Assembly: GCA_904063045.1 (NCBI GenBank)
Contig: CAJFCJ010000006.1
Coordinates: forward strand, 5,100,408 to 5,164,407
Direction: 5' to 3'
Source: Dimorphilus gyrociliatus
Lineage: Eukaryota > Annelida > Polychaeta > Dinophilidae
DNA: 64,000 bases
The notes beneath the pieces were generated by a model, which was not told where the DNA came from, searched no databases, and was given only the letters and a program-made list of their open reading frames with translations. The stretch's first letter is position 1. The number at the start of each line of letters is the position of its first letter. This document shows positions 1 to 11,300 of this stretch, in pieces. The translations under genes were made by a program, and so were the position numbers.

Positions 1-119
1 CTATTAAATATTGCGTTTATATATCGATTTATATATTCATTTGTTACTCTATGGTAACCTGCATCATTTTATTTGAAGATGTACTCCGTGTCCCATTTTG
101 AGTGATTTTCGAGTCCAGA

Positions 120-506
120 TTATCCCTTATTTTTTAAGGCATTACTTTTTCTTCTTTTAGAATCCTGGGATGTGGAACCAACTCTTTTATACTGCAAATT
201 TTGTCTTTTCATCTCCCTCTGAATTGTATCAACGCTTACATTTACATCTAATTCCTTTAAAATTTTTCCTGCTGTCACCTTTTCTTTGTGTCTTTTAAGT
301 TTCTTGACAATCTTTTTCATCTTGCTTATGTCTTTTTCTTTAAGACATTTTGGACGACCCCTATTCTCTTTTTCTGGTGGCTCATACCTGATCATAGCCG
401 AAACTGTAGATGGTGCCATTCCCAAAGCTCTAGCTGTTGCCCTTAGTTCGCCCAGTTCATTAAATTTCTTGATCACAAGAGGCCTAACATCTTTGCTCCA
501 TGCCAT
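120..506 (-). mobile_element. Mariner/Tc1-like transposase N-terminal fragment (paired HTH)
   Basis: A 128-residue reading frame starts at MAWSKDV (506) and stops at 120. It has the paired helix-turn-helix layout of Tc1/mariner-type transposases: a first helical block ending TARALGMAPSTVSAMI, a GRP hinge (RGRPKCL), then a second helical domain with AGKILKELDVNVSVDTIQREM. In the family this region binds the terminal inverted repeats and is followed by a roughly 200-residue DDE/DDD catalytic domain. Here the frame stops directly after a basic stretch (SKRRKSNALKNKG), and bases 1-119 show no recognisable catalytic motif, so this looks like a truncated copy unable to transpose by itself. The frame continues upstream to an in-frame ATG at 569, but that extension has no domain character. 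No flanking inverted repeats were identified. A domesticated DNA-binding protein is an alternative; a search for other copies would decide. Confidence 0.6.
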
Positions 507-569
507 AATTAAATAAATACAATAGAAATGATATAATGTAATTAAAATAGAAAATAATTGAGAAGCCAA

Positions 570-3500
570 ACTTTGAAAAGTAAATTTATCTAAAAAAAAC
601 TGTTAAACGTCTATTTGAACGCAAAACCGGATGTACGTTAATTAAGTCTCGCAGCCAAATAAAGAAAAAAAAATTATGTAAATTAGTAAAAAGTTTGTCC
701 TAGTAATATTCATAAATACGATAGTTTGTACCAATTTTTTTCAATATTACATAAATTTAAATCTTTTTGGATATAAATGTAGACAAAAAAAAACTAATTT
801 TGAGGGTTTTTTAAAAATTGGCTTATCAATTGTTTGCTGATTATATTTCTTTATAAAGAAGAAGTTTCTCGTATGAGAACATAGACGATGAGCGTAATGT
901 CTAATGAAACATTGGCCAGAAAAGTTGAAATAAGTTTATAGAGCTACTGCTAAACATTGATAACGTTTAAGGATATTATTCCTTTACAAAAAATTCCAAT
1001 TTCCTCTTCTTTCTTAATAATTCTTTGCAATGAAAGAATTGAAAACTGTCTTTTAACGTATTATGCAATATTCAATTCACAAAGTTCACGAATGCCTAAG
1101 CTGGAACAGATTTTATCAAGTCATTTCTCTTTCAATTTATGCGGTTTTATTAATTAATTTTCACAAAAATAAGTGTAATAAGGCAAAAACAAAATGGAGG
1201 AAAATGTAAGATAAAAAGCGTCTTACTAATAGTTTTTCTATGTATTAAAATGAATGTTAAATTAAATGCCGAAAAATTTTAGCCCTCCTCCGCAATGATA
1301 AATAGTTCGAACAATAAAATTTTCTTTTTGTCATTTTTCTTTTCTTCATTCAAGTAAATGACGTACATTTGGCATAAAAGGGGAAAGAATAGAGCTTTTA
1401 TTGTCTGGAAGGTATTTTATTATGGTAAAAAAAGTTTTTAAAGGATATTTTTAGATAAAAGTTGTTTAGAAATTAGAAGATATATAATAAAAACTAGTTT
1501 TAGAATAATCCACTCGTGTAGGCCATTTTGCTGTGTATAAAAAAGAGAATTTTTTCCACTGCTCTATTTAATACTGTCCAACTGCATCTGAAATGTATTC
1601 TTTCCAGCTCTTTTTGAAACAAAGGTTAATAGTCTTATGTATATATGTATATAATATAACTATGTCTCTTCATTTAACAGGAAGATGTATTTCTTCATAA
1701 AAGTAAAACGAACTAGCCATATTTGATGAAATACTTCATTTTGGAAATGTTTTATTTATCTTCAAAGTCTTATCCGTTGCATCATTTTCTTCTGTATCAA
1801 TGTATACAAGAACTTTAAATTAGCGATCTTCAGGTAAGAGATATTAAATTATTATACATCTCAAGAAATTTTAGCTTCTTCGACAATATTTGATTACAAA
1901 CTTTCAAAGTACAAATAGAATTTATTAGCATATCACATAATTTTTAGTCTGACATTTCATGCATCCTTAACAAACACAATAACATTTCATTTCAAACAGA
2001 CAAACAATAAACAAATGAACGTTTCAATTTCACTTCATACACTTACTTTACATCATTGAAAATTTCGCGTACACATTTACAGACATTCGCTATTCATTCA
2101 CAAACCTTTCTTAATGTTTCTTTCACCTTCTCTAATAGCACTAAATACAAGGTTTTTTACAACATCAAAGTATGAATAAATTTTACAAGTACTATTTACA
2201 ATTATTCTAAATTATACATTACTTTTTCGCAAGCACTCTCATCTCTATACCCTAGATATATTCACTTTATTCTCTATATACAACAATACAAGACTTACTT
2301 TTTCATTCGATCAAACTTGCACATAGTGTACAGATATATCAGATTTTTTTTACAAACAAACATGCAAATCATTCAACACAGCAAACACCAACATCTTCAA
2401 ATAACATTACGTCGTACATCACCAACAATTCACTTGAATATTCTTATGAACACACTATGTTAATTACATTTTTTCAACTTGATGGAATATAAATACGGAA
2501 TTTTCTCTGGGATAAGATAAATTTCTATTAAAATTAATGAAATATGAATGGATAGATAACAATTCAGTTTTTGTAATGAATCATTACACTGCTGGTCTAC
2601 TGGTTTAATGATTTTTCAAATATAAAATAACAAGAATAGGGACTTGATATAGTAAGTTTAATTACTTTTGATATATTGTGATATTCTATACAACACTTTT
2701 ATTTAATTTTATTAACATACGACCTTTTTTTTAGAAATCAAATATGAGGAAAAATTCTCAATTTCTACATTAATTCTTTATTGATTTATGATAATCAATA
2801 ATAGATGATCAATTGAAGATCGTTGAATATTCATATTATTCTACGTAGCGCATGAAATATGCCCTTGGAAAGGAAATGAAAACTATTTTATAGATATAGA
2901 TATATATATTCTTCCGAAGTGGAGATCTTTTTTTAAAACATAGACAATAAATGAAATTGTAAAGATGTAAATAAACGTTTAGAAAGGATGTCAATTTTAA
3001 AGGGCATTTGTTAAAAACTAAATAACTTTTATACCATTTATTCAATTCTGTAACTAAACCAACGTATACTACGCCAATTTATTCTATCTATTTACTTTTA
3101 TTTCCTTCTCCCGAAAATAAAAATCATTCTTTAGTTAGTCCTCTATGTCGCTTATTCGTATACAATTCCAGAAAGCTATGCATAACGAATTATCTACCAA
3201 AGATTTAAAGTTAATCTTTAATCCTGAGAAAAAAGAATTGATAAAAGCTACTAAACCAGATATGATCAATGCATCAATATAATAAAATGTTTGCATTCTA
3301 GAAAAAATCAAGCGACGTCTTTGATCGGTTAAATTTATGACATTAAACCGTTTAAAAAGTCAATTGCACCCATTCATGTAATTTTAATTTATCTTAATAA
3401 AACAAAGTGAACATGATTCAATCTCATATTATTCTTTCGTTATCTTAAAGATTCATTTTGTTGAAATGGTTGCAAACGAAGAAGAAGAGCGCGAAGTAGA

Positions 3501-3857
3501 AAATTCTATTTTTATCTTAGATCCCGGAAAATATCTATTGAATCGGAGCAATCATTATCATTGATTAAGAGATTGACCATTAATAGACTGAATGGTAAAA
3601 TGATATCTACATCTTTATAATTCTCTATTATGATAACAGTACGTTATTGAAAATTATGAAAATTCATCTTGCTGTGTAATTTTCCGTCTATTTTTAAATA
3701 AAATATTAAACTGTAAAATGCTCATAATCGTTAAAATTGTGGAAATTTTAGTTGTAAATATTTATGTAATTAATCAATAGAGAAGAGAGTCAATCAGTCA
3801 ATAAAAAATATTTTCAAGTATTCTACTTTACACAAAGTAAAAAATCTTGATAAAGTA
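570..3857. other. Gene-free intergenic DNA
   Basis: I see no exon chain here on either strand. Short open frames at 957-1157 (+) and 2836-3045 (-) lack codon structure, domains or splice context. The stretch at 1921-2460 is markedly C-rich and G-poor on this strand (see findings). The final 400 bases probably hold the promoter of the lectin-like gene that begins at 3858. Confidence 0.5.
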
Positions 3858-6005
3858 ATGAAGTATACCTTGAATATCATCATCTGTTCAGGTAAATAAG
3901 TTCTGCACTTGTTGAGATTTGTTTGTCCCATTTAATTTCAATTATATACTTTAATTAGTTTTCTTGGTGAATATATCAACTATTTATGGAATTCAAAATC
4001 TTGCAAGAAATCAACCTGCTTTTCAATCAAGTACTTTCTCCTCTCATAATGTTGCCCTAAAAGGAAATGATGATATCTATGCATCATCATCAAAAACTCA
4101 AGGTATATGTAATGAGAGGTCATGGTGGTCTGTTTATCTCGGAGGATATTGTCAAATCGACAAGGTTTGTTTACTAAGAACAGATTCTACGGGTAAGTAT
4201 AAGATAACAACTATATAAAAAAGCCTCACTCTTTCAATATGTATATTCGTAAAGCTGAAATGGATAATTTTGAAATTTGGGGCGTTGAATTTCCTAATGA
4301 TTCCACAGGCAAATCATTTTGTGCCAAAGTTTTAACAGCTATACCTGTATCTATTAATCAGCAAAATCCTGCTTATCATTGTGTAAATGTTGACTGCAAA
4401 GGATCTTTTCTCTATCTTAAAACAAAATATACAGAAGTAGTGTTTGGAGTAGGAGATATAAAAGTTGAAGGAAGACGCCTTAATATTACAAGTAGTTATG
4501 TATTACATGTTATAATCCTTGAAACTTTCATATTTCATTCATATATGTAGCTGATTTGGAATTTCTTGATATAAGTCAAGCGTCAATTTTTACTGGACGT
4601 TCACAAAGTCAAATAAATCTCCAAGATTTGACAGACAATAGCTTTTCGACATCTCTGACTACCTTTCTCAGGAGTCCAAGGAATGATAGACCATTTATTC
4701 GTATCGATTTTCAGACTTTAATTACAGTAAGAGGAGTTATTGTTGATATTACAGCAAATGAAGGTGAATTTTTATATAGTTTAAAGTTCTTATCTCTTTA
4801 AAATAACCATTGATCTACCCCTTTTAAATAGAATGGGAACATCTACACAAATTTTTTGTAGCAGTAAACCTGGTACCTCAAACATACCTTAATCATATCT
4901 TAAAGACCTGTGTTGTAAATTTTAAAGCTCAAAATCATTCATTTACTACTCAGTCTTTCCGCTGTTCTTGTGATATATCTGGAAGATATGTTCTACTCGG
5001 AATAAGTCAAGTAGGATCGTCCAGTTTACGTATAATTAACTTAGCTAATCTATATATCTATGGAAAATTTGAAAGAGAAGAAGCTGATATGGGTAAGTAT
5101 TCATTTTAATCATTCTAAATATTCGTTTTCTTCCGATTTTCATCTGAAATAAATTGAAGATTGAAAATGTTTTTGTATTAGAAACAACTATTCCAATGGC
5201 ACTAAATATTTTATCAATAAAGAAACAACAAACCGAATATAAGCCAATCCTGAACGATAAAGTTTATTATTCTGACGGTATATCAGAAAGTATAGCTATG
5301 GAAGATACAGAAGAACTAATAGTAACAATGATAAAGTCAAAAGTGGATACAATTTGCATTACAGGTAATTAAATGAATGAATTAAAATCGAATTTTACTA
5401 ATAGTATTTTATAAATGATTTGCTTTTAGTATTTAACAATGCTTCTGGCGGTGGAAATTATGGAATTAAGTGTACTTTCAAAGATGGAGAAAAAATTAGG
5501 GCTCTTAAATATTTAACATCATATTTCTTATTTGAACAAACTACTTGCCTACGTTTGAGTATGTTGACAGTAGATACGATAATTCTGACGGCAAACTATG
5601 CATTTAGAATAAGTGAACTTGATATATTTCTTCATACAATTAGAGGTAATGAATTATTAAGATAATTTCTTCATTTATTGTTTTTCTTTTATGAATTTAA
5701 AAACAGTAAATCTTGTTAAGTTATTGCCTGATTGCAATAAAAACACTCCAAGGGTATTATCACTGTCTGATAAAAATTTGAAAGGAAAACATGGTTTAGC
5801 TATAGAAGGAGCTGAAATTGATAAGGATTCTATATTTATAGTTTCCATGCAAAGTGAAAGCAAAAGCAAGTTCTGTACTTATGTTGATCAATTCTTTGTA
5901 GTTGTTAAGAGTATTCATCATTACTCTTGCAACAATCCAGCATTTGGTATAAAGATCATTATTTGGAATCCTAAGACAGTTATTGGACTGCTAGCAATAA
6001 TATAG
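3858..6005 (+). CDS. Secreted FTP-lectin / F5-8C-like (discoidin-fold) protein, eight exons
   Basis: Eight exons join in frame (3858-3891, 3959-4192, 4255-4491, 4551-4763, 4832-5092, 5182-5364, 5430-5645, 5707-6005), giving 558 residues. The start at 3858 yields a hydrophobic signal peptide (MKYTLNIIICSVFLV) completed across intron 1. Exon 2 opens a domain with NLARNQPAFQSST and WWSVYLGGYCQIDKVCLL, the hallmark of fucolectin/tachylectin-4/pentraxin-1 (FTP) and F5/8 type C lectin folds; exon 3 finishes it (NFEIWGV, then CVNVDCKGSFLYLKT). Exons 4-5 repeat the pattern (SQASIFTG, RPFIRIDFQTL, CSCDISGRYVLLG), and exons 6-8 look like more divergent repeats. All seven introns are phase 1, which fits module duplication. 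No transmembrane segment follows, so secretion is expected. The family binds sugars such as fucose, often in innate defence; the ligand here is unknown. Exon 3 uses a non-consensus donor (GTAGTT), the weakest point of the model. Confidence 0.8.
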
Positions 6006-6137
6006 CCTCAAGAAGAATGTTGCACATATTACATAAGATATTTTAGAAGTAGCTGGATAGCAAGTATTAATATGATACGCTGAACGAGATAATTAACGTT
6101 GTATCTCTATATATATACATATATAATTGAAAATCAG

Positions 6138-6143
6138 AATAAA
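6138..6143 (+). promoter_or_regulatory. Candidate polyadenylation signal AATAAA of the FTP-lectin gene
   Basis: An AATAAA hexamer lies 133 bases after the stop codon of the preceding plus-strand gene. In AT-rich DNA such hexamers occur by chance, so only its position supports it. Confidence 0.4.
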
Positions 6144-6574
6144 TACTCTATAGTAGATATTAAAGAGTTTTAGATTATATTACTAATTTTTAGAAATAGT
6201 ATGTCAATCTTGTATTGCATTATTATCAATTTCTTTTCTGGTATTTAGAAAATTTAGGCTAAGAATGATCAAAAAAAGCTTAAGAGCAAACGTTTTATTT
6301 ACCAAAGGTTGGTTGGCCGAATTTGTAATACTGTAATGTAACTTAAGTCTTATTTTGACAGAGATTGTTGAATTTTAGAATGACTTGTATAAGTTATTTA
6401 TAGGTGTATTTATATCTATTCTATATATCGTCGTTTTATGGCGTTAGATATTTTAACAGGCTATCACATTAATAAAAAAGATTTTATTACATTGTAATAA
6501 TAATTATCAACTCATTATTTTCTGTATTTCTATATTATCGAGCAAAAGATAACATAAATACTATATATATATAT

Positions 6575-7045
6575 TTAATTAACCGAACCATAAGTTGCTA
6601 TATTAAGCGATTCACATAATGAGCTGTTCTCATGATCTAAACAGTAATTTGTAATAGACATGTAATCATGAGCAAGAACTTCGTGCCTGTGGAGAAAATT
6701 TTCAATGATCACTCTAATTTGGTAACAATCGTTGATTGTCCAATCGTTGATCATGTAACATCCAATCCACCTTGAATTCATTGGATAATAGGGAATCTTT
6801 ATAAGAAGGAGTAAACAATTACGTTTATTAACTATTTGAGTTATTTCTAATAAAAATAAATCATTCTGTTCTACCTGACTATTTGGTTTTTCGGGGTCCG
6901 TAGGTTTGTCATTTTCCAGATGTTCCCGTTTTTCCAAGTCGTTTAAAGATTTTAAGATTTTTCGAATTTCCAAATTTTTAAGATTGATTTGGAGTGACAA
7001 AGTTAAAAGTAGCGCAAAAGTAGAGATGATAAGCAAGCCTTTCAT
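6575..7045 (-). CDS. Small secreted protein of unknown function
   Basis: A 156-residue uninterrupted frame begins with a classic signal peptide (MKGLLIISTFALLLTLSLQI). It continues with a charged, probably helical stretch (residues 20-60, rich in K, E, L and N, then DKPTDPEKP) and a C-terminal half with five cysteines, the tryptophan-containing RWIGCYMINDWTINDCYQI and a potential N-glycosylation site (NSS). I do not recognise the family. The frame is isolated, with no clear splice extension in either direction, and it lies between a lectin-like gene and the large receptor gene. The signal peptide and paired cysteines argue for a real secreted product; absence of homology keeps confidence moderate. 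A lineage-restricted effector or a propeptide is possible. Confidence 0.5.
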   Translation of the reverse strand: MKGLLIISTFALLLTLSLQINLKNLEIRKILKSLNDLEKREHLENDKPTDPEKPNSQVEQNDLFLLEITQIVNKRNCLLLLIKIPYYPMNSRWIGCYMINDWTINDCYQIRVIIENFLHRHEVLAHDYMSITNYCLDHENSSLCESLNIATYGSVN

Positions 7046-8382
7046 ATTTTTCTTTTTGAGTTGCTCTTAGCCAAAGAGTGCAAGGAATGGACAAGATACT
7101 TTTCTTTGTAATATATTGGATTGTTATTTAAATATAAAATCATATTGCTTTAAGAAAAACTGGTTCTTTCTAGTTTGGTATATTGAACTTTAAATGTAAC
7201 TCTTTAAATAATAAACTATTATTTTTACATCTTGTTTTTGAGAAAAGGCTTTTTGCTGTGTTGATGAAATCAAATTTAATGATAATTATGAGCTATTCCC
7301 TATTCATTCAAAGGGCCTTTCAACTCGTAAAATGTTGGGCCTCTTTTATTGTGTCTCTTGATCATTTGCTATGAAACATCTAGAATAAAAAAATAATAGT
7401 AAATCTATTATTGATTTTATAGTCTACTTTACGTAAAGCTAATCTTTTATTTTTGGAAGGGTGGAGCAGTCAAACCTATCAAAAGTGTTCAACTTTAAGT
7501 GGGTGGTATTATTTTAAGCATACAGAATAGCTATGCCTACAGAAGAATGAAATATTTTTATATAGAGATTTTTCTCTCTTACTATTGTTATTAATAGCAA
7601 AAGTTATAAAGACCAACACAATAACCCTCCTTTATTATATTAGTTATTCATAGAGTAAGAATAAGAGGTAATTGTTTAATATTTATTGATATGAAAAAGT
7701 CAGCCTCCTGACTAATAGGTAAATTAATTTAACTATTTAAATAATGTATTCTACTTTCTTTTTCCTCCTATAAACTAATAATTAAACAGATATATGCATA
7801 GTATTAAATCGTTGAAATCTTCTTCTAGAAAGTATAACTGTATGTTTTTGTAACACTCTTCTTACAAAACATCCATAATGATAAATATCATTTTTTTCAC
7901 GATCTGTTGTTAAACACAAAATGTTTGAACATGATAAAAAGTAGCGTTTTCTTTCACTTCTAATCATCTGTTATTATGTAAATAAAACAAATAGGATATA
8001 TAAGAAATGAATAAGATAATGTGAGAAAAATATCAAGTACATAAATATCTTTATATGTAATACTTTGACTATAGCTATATGAATGAGAATGGAGAAAGTG
8101 TAAGGCAATTAGAATCTCCTTTACGCATCTGAAATAACTTAAGCTTAAGAAGAAGAGCTTATCCATTGCAAAGGATTCTATGTTTAATCTTGAGCATCCG
8201 CAAATTAAATAATAATCCTCTTTATATTGTAAGAATTCTAAAGCTGTAAACAATACGTATTTCATATTTATAAAATTATCTCTAATAAGTTAAAATAGAT
8301 AAATAATCGTACTCTTTAAGATGATCTTTCTCTTGTTTCTCCGCTGGACAGCATTACTTCAAAATTCGTTCAAGTTAATTTA
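7046..8382. other. Intergenic DNA downstream of the receptor gene
   Basis: The open frames at 7782-7967 and 7960-8265 (minus) have no domain, signal or splice partner and look random. Part of this stretch should be the 3' untranslated region of the minus-strand receptor gene ending at 8383. Confidence 0.4.
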
Positions 8383-11300
8383 CTAACGTGTAATAAGTTG
8401 ATTATACCTTCTTTGTATTTTTAGCTTCTTCTTCCGATGAATTAAATTATATACTTCCCAGAAATTATAGATTAAAGGATTTAAGGTTGCATTAAGAGGA
8501 ACAATAAAGGAAACTATCCAAACATATATTTCAATATTTAAGTTTAATTTTCCAATAACTGATGATATACCTGTAATTAGCTTTTGTTTTTTAAACTAAA
8601 TGATAATAAATTTCATAAATCTTTAACATTTAAAGAGATTTCAATAACCTAATATTGATATTGGAAACCAGCAAAAAAAGTTTGTCAATACTATTACAGT
8701 AGAATTTAACATTAACTTTTGATGATCATGTTTTAGTAGTTTTTTTATGAATTTTCTTGATTGAAAGACAAATTTAATTAAACTAAAATAAAAACAACCA
8801 ATTACAACTGTCAGGGCACACGTCAATATTCCAAAAATAGAAAAGGAATATATCCAACCATCAGCTTTTTCGCTAGTTATATGAATTGAGAAACAAATTG
8901 CTGATCTTGAATAATAATTCTATCATTTTGTTAAATCATAGAGTTAATAATTGAAAATAAGAAAAAGATTCTTTCTCTTACGGGATAAATGAAAAGTGGG
9001 AGAACTGAGAGTATTATTGAGAGAACTATAATTATGGCTAAAAGAAGTAATATACAAAATTGTGATAAATAATCTTTGAAAGGATTGGTTATAGCCTGAT
9101 ATCGTTCAATTGTTATTGTAAGCAGACAAAGGGAAGAAAGCATCACTGAAAAACTACAAAATGCACCTGAAAATTTGCATAAATGTCCATTTCTCCATAT
9201 CTCGTCGTATTCAATATATACTCCTTTATAAAATATATCTACACCAGCAAGAATAAGGACGTAAATGACAGTACAAAGATCAGCAAATGATAAAGTAATA
9301 TATAAATAATTGCTAGGTTTTTCGAATAATTTTATTCTCACTACTAAAGATACTATATTTCCGGTTAGACCGAATACACACATTGTCCAAACGATTAATC
9401 TTATCACATTTGTTTGAAATAGATCCCTGCAAGAGTTAAAAATAGATGTTTTTGGATAGCAAATTGTCAAGTAGTTAAGATGTTTCCAAGCTAAACAACA
9501 TATCTTGAAATAAATACTAAAAACTTTCTCCAAAAGTGACAATGTTTTAATGAATTTTAAATTCACCATAATAGGAAATTTTGTATTATTTAAATGTAAT
9601 TCTCTTAAATTTAATAAGTATTTGAATGAATTCGTATCAATTTTCTTGAATTTACAATCAGTCATCTTTAAAATAAGAAGATTCTTTAGATATTTAAAAC
9701 AATGCCGTTCAATTCTATATAAAGATGATGACGATACATCTAGAAATCTTAAACTTTTTAGATATTGAATTTCAATTGAAGATAGATATTTTATAGGTGT
9801 ACTCTTTAAAATTAAATATTGAAGTTTTTTCATATTCCATAAAGAGACAGCATCCAAATAAAACTTGTCCGATTCAGTTAAATTTAGAAACATAGCATTT
9901 GGGAACATATAGGAAAAATTCAATAGATTTATGTGACAGTTGATTAAATCTATATAGACAATTTTAAAAAATGGAACTGAATCATTAGTAACAAATATAT
10001 TTCTATATTTGACATAAAGTTTCTTAAATTCGGTATTTCTTCTTTGATTAATCAAAAGTAATGAATAACGTTGAACAGGTGAACTGTTATCATAGCATGA
10101 AGCGTTATAATGTGGAACGCATGTACATGTTTCTATACAATAGGGTTTTTTAACGCAAAATAGCTCATCGCTACCTTTAATACAATCTACAATGCCATTG
10201 CATACTTCAGACATATTAACGAAGAAATGCTCATTTCGACACTTAAAATACCCGGATGGAATAAAGTTATCTGAAAAGTAGTTTTTAATCAACGAAACAT
10301 CTTTATCACTCTTTATTATGAATTAAAACCGCATTTAATTTCATCATCATTATTCGGGCAGTGTCCTATACCATCGCAAACTTGATGTATGGATAAACAA
10401 ATTAATTTTCCTTCTTCTTTACATTTATATTCTCCTTCCCTACAATCATTCATATTACTGCTGTCGCATGTCTCCAAAGTTCTAAATGGATAATGAACTT
10501 GAGTTTTCAAATTTCCAAACGAATCGTATTCAACTAAACATGATTTCTCCTCAAGTTTAGGAATATATGTGGAGATAAATTTACAATAAAGTAATTCACT
10601 AACACCGAAGATTTTGCTACAAATCGCAGGAATTTCGTCCGAATTATCTTTGCAGTCGTGCTTCATATCACAAAAAAGTGATATTCTTTTACATACACCG
10701 TCACATAAAAACTGCTGGTCCTTACGACATTCTATTGAAAAGACATATGAAAGAGAATTCTATTAAGATACAATTAAATGTATTAAAAAAAGATAGGCTA
10801 CCATCAGTACAATTTTCATCGGAGGCATCAATGCAGTTTTTTTCATTATTACACTTATAGTTTGAATCAATACACTGTCCATTTTTACATTTTACTTTGC
10901 CATGACAGTCATCAAACACTAATTATGAGTTTATACATCATATCTATAATCTACATGTTTGATATAATCTTACTACAATTCTCTTCATCTTCACCATTCG
11001 GACAGTCTTTTTCAAAATCACAAACTTGTTTGTAATTTATTCTATCTTTTATGTTACATATAAATGATGATGTTACAGAGCAATTTTGCTCATCTTCCCC
11101 ATCAAAACAATCATGTACTCCATCACAAACATAGAGAGAATTGATGCAGAATTGATGTGTTTTACAGAAAAATCCTATTGAACAGCTACTAAAGTTCATA
11201 ATAGACATTTCAATATTTTTATCTTTTATTAAGCTAATAGAATTATCTGAAAAGTTCATTATAAAGTTTACAAACTTTGGCAAACTATCTAAATTTTATA

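Noticed and set aside
286-516. Plus-strand frame of 76 codons
   Set aside because: It is antisense to the transposase fragment and has no features of its own.
957-1157. Plus-strand frame of 66 codons
   Set aside because: No domain, signal peptide, splice partner or codon pattern; expected by chance in AT-rich DNA.
7782-8265. Two overlapping minus-strand frames
   Set aside because: No recognisable motif and no splice link to the receptor gene, which ends at 8383 with a clear stop after TM7.
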